Positions 17,606 to 26,979 of a stretch of 64,000 bases of DNA are shown piece by piece (positions within the stretch are counted from its first letter, which is position 1; each line of letters begins with the position of its first letter). A program made the position numbers and the translations under genes. The notes beneath the pieces were generated by a model. That model saw only the letters and a program-made list of their open reading frames with translations. It ran no database searches and was not told the DNA's origin. Source of the stretch: an uncultured Alphaproteobacteria bacterium (GTDB taxonomy: Bacteria > Pseudomonadota > Alphaproteobacteria > RF32 > CAG-239); contig CABQIK010000006.1 of NCBI GenBank assembly GCA_902464275.1, positions 1 to 64,000 of the forward strand, in the 5' to 3' direction.

Positions 17606-18244
17606 TTAAAAGCCAATCCCGAATATTCCTGCGCCTCCTTTTATGTGTTCGGTGCAGATAGTGTGAATGTCTTCTAAAGTTAAGTTTTTCAAGCATATAT
17701 AACCCATATCGCAGTAGTTACCCAATTTATCACCAAGTATATAATACGTATGGTCATCAAGGCTATAAATAGTTTTGCCTGTTGCTGTCATCATTTCAGA
17801 TATATTATCCGAATTTTCTTTGGCAACGGATAAAATATTTTGGCAGATTGCCAGATTATCAGAAGAGTTTGATGATAAGAATGACGAGCCATCTAGATGT
17901 ATTGAGTATAAAGTTATAGCGCTGTTGTTGATAAGTATTTGCCACTGCTGCCCGAAAATATCATATACATAATCATTGTTGTTTGATTTCACCATTTCAG
18001 TTGGAATATCCCCCATTTTAATAAAATATGAGGTTAAAGAAGTTCCATCTTCTTTGAGATTATCAAAGCTGTGAACATTGCGAGCTATGGCATTAAATAC
18101 AGTGGTCATTTGTTCAGTGTGTTTATTTAATTTATATTTGAACATTGCCTTGGAGTAACCGCTGATAGCCCCGACACTTAATACTCCAATAATAGCGAGT
18201 ACCCCAAGCATTTCCACCATAGAACGACCATTTTCTGATTTCAT
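17606..18244 (-). CDS. Type IV pilin-like protein (subfamily I)
   Basis: This is a 212-residue pilin-like protein closely related to the one at 8263. They share HTEQM, ARNVHSFDN, IPTEMVK and DYVYDIFGQ. It has leader MKSENG, mature RSMVE, and the motif CQNILSVAKENSDN. The C-terminal CLKNLTLEDIHTICTEHIKGG aligns with its partner. I start it at ATG 18244 behind AGGAG; a six-codon extension would begin inside the leader hairpin. It converges on the fic gene. Confidence 0.8.
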   Translation of the reverse strand: MKSENGRSMVEMLGVLAIIGVLSVGAISGYSKAMFKYKLNKHTEQMTTVFNAIARNVHSFDNLKEDGTSLTSYFIKMGDIPTEMVKSNNNDYVYDIFGQQWQILINNSAITLYSIHLDGSSFLSSNSSDNLAICQNILSVAKENSDNISEMMTATGKTIYSLDDHTYYILGDKLGNYCDMGYICLKNLTLEDIHTICTEHIKGGAGIFGIGF

Positions 18245-18340
18245 AATAAACAATCTCCTCAAATTGTTAAATTTAAGAAGATTTTAGCTCGCGTTTTTTT
18301 TTTGCAATATTTACGAGTCCGGGATGTGCATAAGTTGTAT
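18245..18340 (-). promoter_or_regulatory. Pilin-cassette leader, copy 4
   Basis: TTATGCACA lies at 18333-18325, then TTGC plus 10 A, then the hairpin at 18285-18250 burying AGGAG. One mismatch lies near the base of the stem (right arm ends GATTGT). Confidence 0.7.
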
Positions 18341-18357
18341 TTAAATCCGCAATTAAA

Positions 18358-18558
18358 AATTCCCCTCCTTGGAGTATACCGGCCTTTTAAAATTCCCCTC
18401 TATGGAGGGATGCCGAAGGCGGGGTGGTTACTGTACTATCCATCAATATAATAAGTGTTTGTTTTGTATGCAAAAATCGTAAACAATCTCTAGTCTCAAA
18501 CCTTATATTTTCACCACCCCGTCGGCGTTCCGCCATTACCCCTCCTCAGGAGTTGAAT
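18358..18558. repeat. MITE-like element, copy B, with extra left arm
   Basis: The core element is 18391-18558 (168 bp) with inverted-repeat ends, and an additional left-arm fragment lies at 18358-18390. The centre AGTGTTTGTTTTGTATGC and AATCTCTAGTCTCA closely match copy A. With the leader it fills the gap 18245-18574; nothing else is seen there. Confidence 0.7.
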
Positions 18559-18574
18559 ATTTAAACTCGCTCAT

Positions 18575-18603
18575 AAAAAATCCGGCATTACTGCCGGATT
18601 TTT
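18575..18603 (-). terminator. Terminator of the priA-atp operon
   Basis: AAAAATCCGGCA and TGCCGGATTTTTT form a 12-bp stem with a TTAC/GTAA loop and a T run on the minus strand, 6 bases beyond the atpC stop. Confidence 0.85.
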
Positions 18604-18609
18604 AAGCAT

Positions 18610-18957
18610 TTAGCCGAATATTTTTAGGTATTCGTATATTTTTTGGTAAAAACCGGAAGTCGCCGCCAAAGTTTCGGCCTCTGCCAAGCTGATTTTTTGC
18701 AAATCAACCGCGCGTTCGGCCGCAACCTTGCATTTGTTTTCGGCAATGTCGGCAAACCCGCCGCTGATAAACCAACGCTTTAAGGTTTTGTTTTCAGCGT
18801 TTAGGGTTGCAATCACTCCGCCGGAGAGCATCAAAGAACTTGGTGCTCTGCCGTCAATCACGGTTAAATTGCCGACATCAATCGGTAAAATAACTTTTTC
18901 GGCTTTTTCTTCCGTCATCAGTTGTTCCGGAGTGCAAATTGCTAAATTTATTGCCAT
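18610..18957 (-). CDS. atpC: ATP synthase F1 subunit epsilon
   Basis: This is the central-stalk subunit that couples rotation and regulates ATP hydrolysis. The N-terminal beta-sandwich is evident (CTPEQLMTEEKAEKVILP, GNLTVIDGRAPS, FISGGFADI). At 115 residues it is shorter than the usual 130-140, and the C-terminal helical hairpin appears reduced to little more than one helix (SLAEAETLAATSG...). It overlaps the atpD stop by one base and is the last gene of the operon. Confidence 0.92.
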   Translation of the reverse strand: MAINLAICTPEQLMTEEKAEKVILPIDVGNLTVIDGRAPSSLMLSGGVIATLNAENKTLKRWFISGGFADIAENKCKVAAERAVDLQKISLAEAETLAATSGFYQKIYEYLKIFG

Positions 18958-20417
18958 TATGCGGTTTCCTTCATTTTTTCAGCTTTAGCCAAAGCCTGTT
19001 CTATGGTTCCGACCATAAAGAAAGCTTGTTCCGGCACATCATCGTATTTGCCTTCCAAAATTTCTTTAAAGCCTTTAATGGTGTCTTTAAGCTGTACAAA
19101 CTCGCCTTTGGTGCCGGTAAACACTTCCGCCACGTGGAAAGGCTGCGATAAAAAGCGCTGAATTTTACGAGCGCGAGCCACAACCAAGCGGTCTTCATCA
19201 GAAAGTTCGTCCATACCCAAAATAGCGATAATATCTTGCAAAGAGTTATATTTTTGCAAAATTTCCTGCACGCCGCGGGCAACGCTGTAATGTTCTTCAC
19301 CCACCACTTCCGGCGACAATACGCGGCTGGTTGAATCAAGCGGGTCAACCGCCGGATAAATACCAAGCTCTGAAATTTTACGTGAGAGCACAGTGGTTGC
19401 GTCAAGGTGCGCAAAGGTGGTGGCCGGAGCAGGGTCGGTCAAGTCATCGGCCGGAACATATACCGCCTGTACAGAAGTAATTGAGCCGTTTTTAGTGGAA
19501 GTAATACGCTCTTGCATGGCGCCCATATCCGTACCTAAAGTCGGCTGATAGCCTACGGCTGACGGAATACGTCCGAGCAGTGCCGAAACCTCAGAACCTG
19601 CTTGTGTAAAGCGGAAAATGTTGTCAATAAAGAGCAACACGTCTTGATGAGCCTCATCGCGGAAATATTCGGCTTGCGTCAAACCCGTTAAAGCCACACG
19701 GGCACGCGCCCCCGGAGGTTCATTCATCTGCCCGTAAACCAACACGGTTTTGGAATTATCGCCGTTTAGGTCAATAATGCCGGAGTCAATCATTTCATGA
19801 TAAAGGTCATTGCCCTCGCGGGTACGCTCGCCTACGCCGGCAAATACTGAGTATCCGCCGTGCCCTTTGGCAATGTTATGAATAAGTTCCTGAATAAGCA
19901 CGGTTTTGCCCACGCCGGCGCCGCCGAACAAACCGATTTTACCGCCTTTGGCATACGGCTCTAACAAGTCAATTACCTTAATACCGGTAACCAAAATTTC
20001 GGTTTCGGTTGATTGATCGGTAAATGAAGGTGCCTCGCGGTGAATCGGGTACAGCAGTTTGGCGTTAATTTCGCCGCGCTCATCAACCGGTTCTCCGATA
20101 ACGTTAATAATGCGACCGAGCAATTCCGGACCGACCGGAACTTTAATCGGGTGTCCGGTGTTAATAACTTCCAGCCCGCGGGTTAAGCCGTCGGTAGTGT
20201 CCATGGCAATGCATCTGACTGAACCGTCGCCGATGTGTTGCACAATTTCAAGCACCAAACGCTTGCCGTGGTTGTCACATTCCAATGCGGTTTGAATATT
20301 CGGCAGATTGTCGGCGTCCTCAAATTTAACGTCAACAACCGCGCCGGTAACTTGCGAGATACGGCCCGATTGCAAGTTTTTATCCGTTTTATTTTCAGTG
20401 TTTGCGGTTTTATTCAT
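18957..20417 (-). CDS. atpD: ATP synthase F1 subunit beta
   Basis: This is the catalytic subunit of the F1 sector. Walker A is GGAGVGKTV and the catalytic-glutamate region is GVGERTREGNDLYHEM. DELSDEDRLVVARARK is the DELSEED-type lever. The length is 486 residues. An N-terminal extension of about 20 polar residues precedes the conserved GRISQVTGAVVDVKF. It is fourth in the order H-A-G-D-C, after atpG with a 22-base gap. Confidence 0.97.
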   Translation of the reverse strand: MNKTANTENKTDKNLQSGRISQVTGAVVDVKFEDADNLPNIQTALECDNHGKRLVLEIVQHIGDGSVRCIAMDTTDGLTRGLEVINTGHPIKVPVGPELLGRIINVIGEPVDERGEINAKLLYPIHREAPSFTDQSTETEILVTGIKVIDLLEPYAKGGKIGLFGGAGVGKTVLIQELIHNIAKGHGGYSVFAGVGERTREGNDLYHEMIDSGIIDLNGDNSKTVLVYGQMNEPPGARARVALTGLTQAEYFRDEAHQDVLLFIDNIFRFTQAGSEVSALLGRIPSAVGYQPTLGTDMGAMQERITSTKNGSITSVQAVYVPADDLTDPAPATTFAHLDATTVLSRKISELGIYPAVDPLDSTSRVLSPEVVGEEHYSVARGVQEILQKYNSLQDIIAILGMDELSDEDRLVVARARKIQRFLSQPFHVAEVFTGTKGEFVQLKDTIKGFKEILEGKYDDVPEQAFFMVGTIEQALAKAEKMKETA

Positions 20418-20439
20418 ATATTTTTCCTCTTTTTATTGC

Positions 20440-21360
20440 TCAGAGCGCCTCAGCGCCGGAGATAATTTCGGTCAATTCAGTGGTAATGGCAGATTGCCGT
20501 ATACCGTTGTATTTTAATGTTAATTCGCCAATCATGTCTTTAGCGTTGCGGGTTGCGTTATCCATTGCCGCCATACGCGCGCCTTGTTCGGAAGCTTGCG
20601 AATTTGCCATTGCGTTAAAAATCAAATTAACAATCAGTTTAGGAAGCAGTGCGTCAAGCATTGCAAAACGATTGGGGTAATAGTCATAATAAGCATCGCC
20701 CACGCGCACCAAATTTTTATCTTCATCGCTTGTTTCTAAAGAATTTTTTTGCAACGGATAAATTTGCATGGCTGAAATTTCGCGGCTGATAGCTGAATGG
20801 TATTTACTGAATACAATTTCGCATACGTCGCAAGTGCCGTTATTGCAAGCCTCGCCGATTTTTTTGCCGAGCTCGGCAGCTTCGTCAAACGAAAGCCCTT
20901 TAGCGGCAACCGCCTCGTTTACTTCCAAAATTTTATCGCCGTATTGTTTTTTCAAAATTGCGTGTGCTTTTTTGCCGTAACAAATAATTTTTACGGATTT
21001 TCCGGCGTTTTCCAACTCTTTAATGCGGGCGCTTGCGGCTTTGCCGACGTTTTGATTATAACTTCCGCATAACCCGCGGTCAGATGAAAAAACAAACAGC
21101 AGATAGTTTTGAGCTTGCGGGCGCGGACGCAACAACTCCGGAAGCAGAAACTTAACTTTTTTCTCTTTTTCTTCCAAAGCAATATCCGCCATAATTCTTC
21201 TGATGGTTGTTTTTATCATTTGCGAATAATACGCGCTGCGGTTAAGCGCAAGGTCGGCTTTACGCAGCCGCGAGGCAGCCACAAGCTTCATCGCCGAGGT
21301 TATTTTCTCGGTAGATTTAACACTTTCCAAACGGTTGCGTAATTCCTTTAATCCTGCCAT
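20440..21360 (-). CDS. atpG: ATP synthase F1 subunit gamma
   Basis: This is the rotor shaft of F1. The N-terminal helix LKELRNRLESVKSTEKITSAMK and the C-terminal helix ending GIRQSAITTELTEIISGAEAL are canonical. The middle carries SSDRGLCGSYN. The length is 306 residues. Its start overlaps the atpA stop by one base. Confidence 0.96.
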   Translation of the reverse strand: MAGLKELRNRLESVKSTEKITSAMKLVAASRLRKADLALNRSAYYSQMIKTTIRRIMADIALEEKEKKVKFLLPELLRPRPQAQNYLLFVFSSDRGLCGSYNQNVGKAASARIKELENAGKSVKIICYGKKAHAILKKQYGDKILEVNEAVAAKGLSFDEAAELGKKIGEACNNGTCDVCEIVFSKYHSAISREISAMQIYPLQKNSLETSDEDKNLVRVGDAYYDYYPNRFAMLDALLPKLIVNLIFNAMANSQASEQGARMAAMDNATRNAKDMIGELTLKYNGIRQSAITTELTEIISGAEAL

Positions 21361-22910
21361 TATGCCGCCTTTTCAGTTTGCTTAAAGTTATTAAGTTGTT
21401 CAGCGTAAAAATCTTTAAGTTTTGCTTCCAATTCCGGCGATATAATTTTGTTTTTAACAATTTCGGCCAGATATTCGGGATGATGCGCTTTAAGAGCGCT
21501 TAAAGATTCTTGTTCAAACTTTTTAATTTCAGCAAGCGGCAGGGTGTCTAAATAACCCTTTACGCCGGCAAATACCGATACAATTTCATCTTCAACCGCC
21601 ATCGGGTGATAAACCGGTTGTTTTAACAGTTCGGTCAAGCGCGCGCCGCGGTCTAAAAGCTTTTTGGTAGACGAGTCTAAATCAGAGGCAAATTGCGCAA
21701 ATGACGCCATTTCACGGTATTGCGCCAAATCAAGCTTCATGCTGCCTGCCACTTGTTTCATGGCTTTAATTTGCGCGGCCGAACCCACGCGGCTTACTGA
21801 AATACCAACGTTTACCGCCGGTCTGATACCTTGATAGAACAACCCGGTTTCCAAAAAGATTTGTCCGTCGGTAATTGAAATTACGTTAGTCGGAATATAC
21901 GCCGAAACGTCGCCGGCCTGTGTTTCAATCACCGGCAATGCGGTTAAGGAACCGGCGCCTTCTTCATCATTCATTTTGGCGGCGCGCTCAAGCAAACGTG
22001 AGTGCAGGTAAAATACATCGCCCGGATAAGCCTCGCGCCCCGGCGGACGACGGAGCAACAATGACATTTGGCGATATGCCGTTGCCTGCTTGGATAAGTC
22101 ATCATAAAAGATAACCGCGTGCATGCCGTTATCACGGAAATATTCGCCCATGGCGCAACCGGAGTACGGCGCAATAAACTGCAGCGGTGCAGCCTCTGAC
22201 GCGGTGGCGGCAACCACGATGGTATAATCCATGGCGCCGTGGTCTTTTAAGGTTTTTACCACCTGAGCCACAGATGAGCGCTTTTGTCCGACCGCAACAT
22301 AAATGCAAAACAACTTGTCTTTATCTGATTTTGCCGCATCGTTAATACGTTTTTGATTAATGATGGTATCTAATATAATTGAGGTTTTACCGGTTTGGCG
22401 GTCGCCGATGATAAGCTCGCGTTGTCCGCGCCCGATAGGAATTAAGGCGTCAATAATTTTAAGGCCGGTTTGTACCGGTTCATGCACGCTTTTACGAGCA
22501 ATAATCCCCGGAGCTTTAACTTCCGAGTTACTGAATTGTTTAGCCTTAATGGCGCCCAAACCGTCAATCGGTTCGCCCAAAGCATTTACAACGCGTCCCA
22601 AAAGTTCTTTTCCGACCGGAACGCTCACAATTTTATCGGTGCGCTTCACCGTATCCCCTTCTTTAATGCTTTCATCGGAGCCGAAAATAACCACGCCGAC
22701 ACTGTTTTCTTCCAAGTTAAGAGCCATGCCCTTAACGCCGGAGGCAAATTCCACCATTTCATTTGATTGCACTTTGTTTAAGCCGTAAACTTGCGCAATA
22801 CCGTCGCCGACCGAAAGCACGCGGCCGACTTCGCTCATATCGGCTTCCAACCCGTATTGCTCAATTTTTTCTTTTAAGATTGATGAAATTTCATCAGCTT
22901 GTATAGACAT
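21360..22910 (-). CDS. atpA: ATP synthase F1 subunit alpha
   Basis: This is the non-catalytic nucleotide-binding subunit. It has Walker A GDRQTGKTS, the N-terminal SIQADEISSILKEKIE that binds delta, and the PGREAYPGDVFYLHSRLLERAA signature region (shown here in part). The length is 516 residues. It overlaps the atpH stop by one base. The F0 genes (atpB, E, F) are not in this window, as expected for alphaproteobacteria, where they form a separate operon. Confidence 0.97.
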   Translation of the reverse strand: MSIQADEISSILKEKIEQYGLEADMSEVGRVLSVGDGIAQVYGLNKVQSNEMVEFASGVKGMALNLEENSVGVVIFGSDESIKEGDTVKRTDKIVSVPVGKELLGRVVNALGEPIDGLGAIKAKQFSNSEVKAPGIIARKSVHEPVQTGLKIIDALIPIGRGQRELIIGDRQTGKTSIILDTIINQKRINDAAKSDKDKLFCIYVAVGQKRSSVAQVVKTLKDHGAMDYTIVVAATASEAAPLQFIAPYSGCAMGEYFRDNGMHAVIFYDDLSKQATAYRQMSLLLRRPPGREAYPGDVFYLHSRLLERAAKMNDEEGAGSLTALPVIETQAGDVSAYIPTNVISITDGQIFLETGLFYQGIRPAVNVGISVSRVGSAAQIKAMKQVAGSMKLDLAQYREMASFAQFASDLDSSTKKLLDRGARLTELLKQPVYHPMAVEDEIVSVFAGVKGYLDTLPLAEIKKFEQESLSALKAHHPEYLAEIVKNKIISPELEAKLKDFYAEQLNNFKQTEKAA

Positions 22911-23461
22911 TAGGCATTACCTTTCATAATTTGTTCAAGGCGTTGTAATTTTCCGGCAACGGAGTCGTCAACCTTAACCGAGTTGTACTGTATGCTGAGT
23001 CCGCCCAAAATTGCCGGATTAATTTTATAATTTACGATAATAGGAGTATTTAAAGCTTTTTCCAAGCCTTTTTCAAGTTTTTGTTTTTGTTTATCGGAAA
23101 GTTCCTGCACGCTTTCGGCGCTCACTTCCAAAATTCCCCGTTTTTGCAAATCAAGATGTTTAAAGCAATCTAAAATTTTGCGCAAAGAATTAAAGCGGCG
23201 TTTTTCCGCCAATAATTCCAAAAAGTTAACGGTCGGCTGCGACAGATTTAAAACTTTGGCAATTTGCGCAAGCAGATTCTTTTTTTCGGAAAGCTTAAAT
23301 TCAGGATTGTTCAAAACATTAATTTGCGGAGTTTGACCGATAAGTTCGTTTAAGTTTTGGCAGTCAAGTCTGACCTTTTCAAGCAAATTTTCAGCCTCTG
23401 CCGCCTTAAACAAGGCGTTTGCATAGTTTTCCGCAATTTGTAATTCTGATATTTTTGCCAT
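22910..23461 (-). CDS. atpH: ATP synthase F1 subunit delta
   Basis: This is the peripheral-stalk subunit joining F1 to the b subunits. The pattern IAENYANALFKAAEAEN near the start and KINPAILGGLSIQYNSVKVDDSV near the end is typical of the OSCP/delta family. I start it at ATG 23461 (MAKISELQ, 183 residues); an in-frame GTG at 23479 is possible and would follow the priA stop directly. The priA-atpHAGDC arrangement is characteristic of alphaproteobacteria. Confidence 0.93.
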   Translation of the reverse strand: MAKISELQIAENYANALFKAAEAENLLEKVRLDCQNLNELIGQTPQINVLNNPEFKLSEKKNLLAQIAKVLNLSQPTVNFLELLAEKRRFNSLRKILDCFKHLDLQKRGILEVSAESVQELSDKQKQKLEKGLEKALNTPIIVNYKINPAILGGLSIQYNSVKVDDSVAGKLQRLEQIMKGNA

Positions 23462-23475
23462 TTTGTTCCAATCCG

Positions 23476-25686
23476 TCACATAAACGAGTAGGGGTCAATA
23501 TCAACCTCAACTCTAACATTAGCAGGAATATTTAACATTCCAAGCCATTTTTTTAATATCAACTGAATATTTATATTTCGTAAAGTTTTTAAAAGCAAGC
23601 GATAACGAAATTTTCCCCTCAACATATATATAGGCGCCGGCGCCGGACCTAAAACCGAAATGCCTTCGCCGCTCGGAGCATATTTTTTTAACTCGTAAGC
23701 AATTTTTTCGGCCGCTTTTTCATTGGCGCCTGAAACAATTAAGGCCGCTAATTTGCCGTATGGCGGCAGATTAAGCATTTTCCGGCTTTGCTTTTCAAGC
23801 TCTAAAAACCGCGTGCGGTCGTTATTAACCAAAGCTTTCAGCACCGCGTTTTCGGGGTATAAAGTCTGCAAATAAACCGTGCCTTTTTTGGCGCCGCGTC
23901 CGGCGCGCCCCGCCACTTGCGATAAAAGCTGAAAAGTTTGTTCCGAGGCGCGCAAATCGCTTCCTGCCAAACCTAAATCGGCATCAACGATTCCCACTAA
24001 GGTTAAAGCCGGAAAGTGATGTCCTTTGGCTAAAATCTGCGTGCCGATTAAAATATCAATCTCTTGATTTTCCATGCGTTTTATCACTTCCGAGACTTCT
24101 AAAAATGAAGAGGTGGTGTCGCTGGATAAAATTTCAACCCGCGCATTCGGAAAGCGCCCTTTAACTTCTTCGGCGATTCGCTCTACTCCCGGACCGCATG
24201 CGGTTAAACCGTCTTCAGAGCCGCACTCGGGGCACGTTTTCGGAATGGCGGTGGTATAGCCGCAATGGTGGCAAATCAGTTTGCCGGTGGCGCGGTGTTC
24301 GGTAAGCCATGCCGTGCAGTTCGGGCACTGAATACGATGTCCGCAGTCGCGGCAGATTAAAAGCGGGGCATAGCCGCGGCGGTTTAAAAACAATACTGAT
24401 TGCTCGTGCTTTTGCAGGTTTTCATCAAGCGCGGCGCACAAAGTCGGCGCTAACCACGAAACTTTCGGTTTTTGCGGATTCTCGCCGTTTGTATCGGCCG
24501 GAAGCCATTTAACCGGCTTGTCCTTTTTTAAATCTATAATTTTTATTTCCGGCAGCATGGCGGCGGCATACCGGCTTTTAAGCTGCGCAACGCCGTATTT
24601 GCCGCTTTCAACATTAACCACCGTTTCTAAATCGGGCGTTGCGGTTGAAAGTATAATCGGAATATTCTCAAGCTTGGCGCGCAACACCGCCATATCGCGC
24701 GCCTGATAATTAACCATATCTTCTTGCTTAAATGAGTGGTCGTGGCTTTCGTCAACTACAATCAGCCCTAATGAGGCAAACGGCAAAAACAATGCGCTGC
24801 GCGCTCCAACCAACACTTTGGCGCGGTTTTCGGCCACGGCTTTCCAGGTTGCGGTGCGCTCACCGGCGTTTAAAGCCGAGTGCCACTTGGCCGGCGTAAC
24901 CCCAAAGCGTTTTTCAAAACGACCGAGCCATTGCGTGGTTAATGAAATTTCCGGAACCAAAATCAGAACCTGTTTGCCTTGTTCCAAAACTTTGGCGGCG
25001 GCCTCAAAATAAACTTCGGTTTTGCCCGAGCCTGTAACGCCGTCAAGCAGGGTTGCTGAAAATCCGCACTCGCATTTTGCGCATAAATAATCGGCGGCGG
25101 CTTGTTGTTCCGCGGTTAAGTCAACTTTTTGATAATCGGCCTGCGGGGCAGCAAATTCTTTTTGTTTTGCCACCGGCATGGCTTCCAGCAATCCGGCGTC
25201 TATTAAGGTTTTTATCACGCTTTGCGAAACTCCGGCGCCTTTGGCAATTTCAGCCCGCGAGTAGGGCGCGTGCTTTAACAAATCAATCACCCGCCAACGG
25301 GCGTCAGAATTTTTAAGCTTGGCATCGGCTAAGGTTTTGCCGGTGAGTGTGTATAAAAAATTAAGTTTCGGGTCATCAAAAACGCCTTTGGCGCACAGCA
25401 CCATTTTAAGCACCAGACCGATATATGCCAAATTATATTTTGCCGTCCACTCCACAAAAGTTATCATTTCCGGTTTAAGCGGAGGCAGGCGCAGCGGCTC
25501 AATAATGCTTTTGATTTTTTTATCATCAAGCGACGACGATTTTCCGTTTTTCCAAACCACGCCGACTGCTTCATCGCGCCCGAACGGCACGCGCACAATT
25601 TGCCCGATGTCAATATCGCTATCGGCACGGTAATCAAAAACATCATTAAACGGCAGGGGCAGCATTACCCCGACGATTCTATCCAT
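23476..25686 (-). CDS. priA: Primosomal replication restart helicase PriA
   Basis: PriA is a 3'-5' DNA helicase that reloads the replisome at collapsed forks. It has Walker A GVTGSGKTEVY, DESH as motif II, and the zinc-binding cluster CRDCGHRIQCPNC...CHHCGYTT...CPECGS. The C-terminal helicase motifs include GTQILAKGHHFP and QVAGRAGRG. The length is 736 residues. Two adjacent ATGs exist; the second (25686) is better spaced from AAGGAG. It heads the atp operon and ends just before atpH. Confidence 0.96.
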   Translation of the reverse strand: MDRIVGVMLPLPFNDVFDYRADSDIDIGQIVRVPFGRDEAVGVVWKNGKSSSLDDKKIKSIIEPLRLPPLKPEMITFVEWTAKYNLAYIGLVLKMVLCAKGVFDDPKLNFLYTLTGKTLADAKLKNSDARWRVIDLLKHAPYSRAEIAKGAGVSQSVIKTLIDAGLLEAMPVAKQKEFAAPQADYQKVDLTAEQQAAADYLCAKCECGFSATLLDGVTGSGKTEVYFEAAAKVLEQGKQVLILVPEISLTTQWLGRFEKRFGVTPAKWHSALNAGERTATWKAVAENRAKVLVGARSALFLPFASLGLIVVDESHDHSFKQEDMVNYQARDMAVLRAKLENIPIILSTATPDLETVVNVESGKYGVAQLKSRYAAAMLPEIKIIDLKKDKPVKWLPADTNGENPQKPKVSWLAPTLCAALDENLQKHEQSVLFLNRRGYAPLLICRDCGHRIQCPNCTAWLTEHRATGKLICHHCGYTTAIPKTCPECGSEDGLTACGPGVERIAEEVKGRFPNARVEILSSDTTSSFLEVSEVIKRMENQEIDILIGTQILAKGHHFPALTLVGIVDADLGLAGSDLRASEQTFQLLSQVAGRAGRGAKKGTVYLQTLYPENAVLKALVNNDRTRFLELEKQSRKMLNLPPYGKLAALIVSGANEKAAEKIAYELKKYAPSGEGISVLGPAPAPIYMLRGKFRYRLLLKTLRNINIQLILKKWLGMLNIPANVRVEVDIDPYSFM

Positions 25687-25839
25687 CATTGCTCCTTAAA
25701 CTTTCCTGATACTAGCCGCTTTGTTTGCAAATATCCATAATTTATGCAAACTTTCCCCACAATAATTTACGCTTAGACAAATAAACATTGACAAAATCAG
25801 CCGGAGGATATAGCATAAGCACCATAAAACTATATTATC

Positions 25840-26340
25840 ATGGAAAAGTTTTTAAGACATTGGCTGAGCAGCGCTCTGGTGGGGCTGTTGTTTGGCGCTT
25901 TATTATTTACATTCTGGCTGCTTCTTTCTCGGTCCACCCCGCAGTCTATGGTTTGCTTTTTTGGCGTTATCGGCATAGTTGCGGCAGTGTTCCTGCTTAT
26001 TTATGCGTTTACGCATGACGGCGGACAGTCTTTTTTGCTTGGCGCGGCTATGGCAATATTTGCCTTTTACGTTGCCGGCGCGGCGTTCAGACTGGACTGG
26101 CTTGTTGTTATCGGTTTACCGGCCGGGCTTGAATCTGTTGATGGCAAATGGCTGCTCCATATCTTCTTTGGCGGAGTATATTGGGTGGCAATATGCGCCG
26201 TAATAGTTATCGGTCTGGTATGGCTTGAAGAAACTCATACTGTTGGGGAACGTCTTGCCGGTTTGCTTTATATAGCAACTGCTATCGCGGCAGTCTGCTT
26301 TGTAATGCACCTTGGTAACGGCTGTTTCCTGATAGTTTAA
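25840..26340 (+). CDS. Membrane protein, first of a tandem paralogue pair
   Basis: This is a 166-residue protein with about five membrane segments. It shares with the next gene the block GLPAGL-(E/D)-(S/A)-V-x-G-x-WLLHIFFGG-x-YW (about residues 91-115) and a following acidic EE pair. I do not recognise the family. It uses more CTG and ATC codons than neighbouring genes. The upstream ribosome site is weak. The stop overlaps the next start (TAATG), indicating coupled expression. Confidence 0.65.
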   Translation: MEKFLRHWLSSALVGLLFGALLFTFWLLLSRSTPQSMVCFFGVIGIVAAVFLLIYAFTHDGGQSFLLGAAMAIFAFYVAGAAFRLDWLVVIGLPAGLESVDGKWLLHIFFGGVYWVAICAVIVIGLVWLEETHTVGERLAGLLYIATAIAAVCFVMHLGNGCFLIV

Positions 26341-26861
26341 TGCTAAAAGTTATGGGAAGAATTGCTGAATTACTGCGTTCCTTGTTTAACGGAATGCTTG
26401 TCGGCCTTGTGCTTATAGTGCTGTGGTCGGTTTTATGGTTGTATCCGCCGCGGGTGATGGAGTGGTTGGCAGCCTTGGCGTTGCTTGCGATTATCATCTT
26501 TCTGCTGTGGCAGGCGTGTCGGGAAAAGTTATATTTAAGAGATGTCAGAGATCTGTTGCTCTACATGCTCATTTTCCTGTTTGTGGCGTTTGTCACCGGA
26601 CGCGTTATCGGCCTTGGTTATTTTACTAAGCTCGGTTTGCCGGCAGGACTTGACGCTGTAAGCGGCGCATGGCTGTTGCACATCTTCTTCGGCGGGCTGT
26701 ACTGGTTTGTACTGCTCATCGTAATAGAAGAAGCACGCTACATTGTCGCTGACCCTGAGATTAACGGTTGGTGGCGTTTGTTTACAGACCTTGTCTTTCT
26801 GCTTGGCGTATGCGCTACAATATTTGTGGCGGTACGGCTGACGGCACAAATAGGTCTATGA
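26340..26861 (+). CDS. Membrane protein, second of a tandem paralogue pair
   Basis: This is a 173-residue membrane protein, paralogous to the preceding one across its length, with about five spans and the shared WLLHIFFGG block. The two may form a heteromer, which is inference only. No signal peptide, enzyme motif or known family is visible. A strong terminator follows. Confidence 0.65.
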   Translation: MLKVMGRIAELLRSLFNGMLVGLVLIVLWSVLWLYPPRVMEWLAALALLAIIIFLLWQACREKLYLRDVRDLLLYMLIFLFVAFVTGRVIGLGYFTKLGLPAGLDAVSGAWLLHIFFGGLYWFVLLIVIEEARYIVADPEINGWWRLFTDLVFLLGVCATIFVAVRLTAQIGL

Positions 26862-26876
26862 GATTAAAATTTTAAG

Positions 26877-26904
26877 AGCACCGTGTTTTTACGGTGCTTT
26901 TTTT
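26877..26904 (+). terminator. Terminator after the membrane-protein pair
   Basis: AGCACCGT pairs with ACGGTGCT around GTTTTT, followed by seven T. The run abuts an ATG at 26905 that I do not accept as the antiporter start. Confidence 0.9.
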
Positions 26905-26979
26905 ATGCCTGATTATAAAAAAATTAATATTTCGCGCTTATCTTATTATGAGGTATTAATTTTTTTTATGGTGATAACA

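Noticed and set aside
26905..26979. Antiporter start at ATG 26905
   Set aside because: It directly abuts the T run of a strong terminator and has no ribosome site; 26980 fits the family better.
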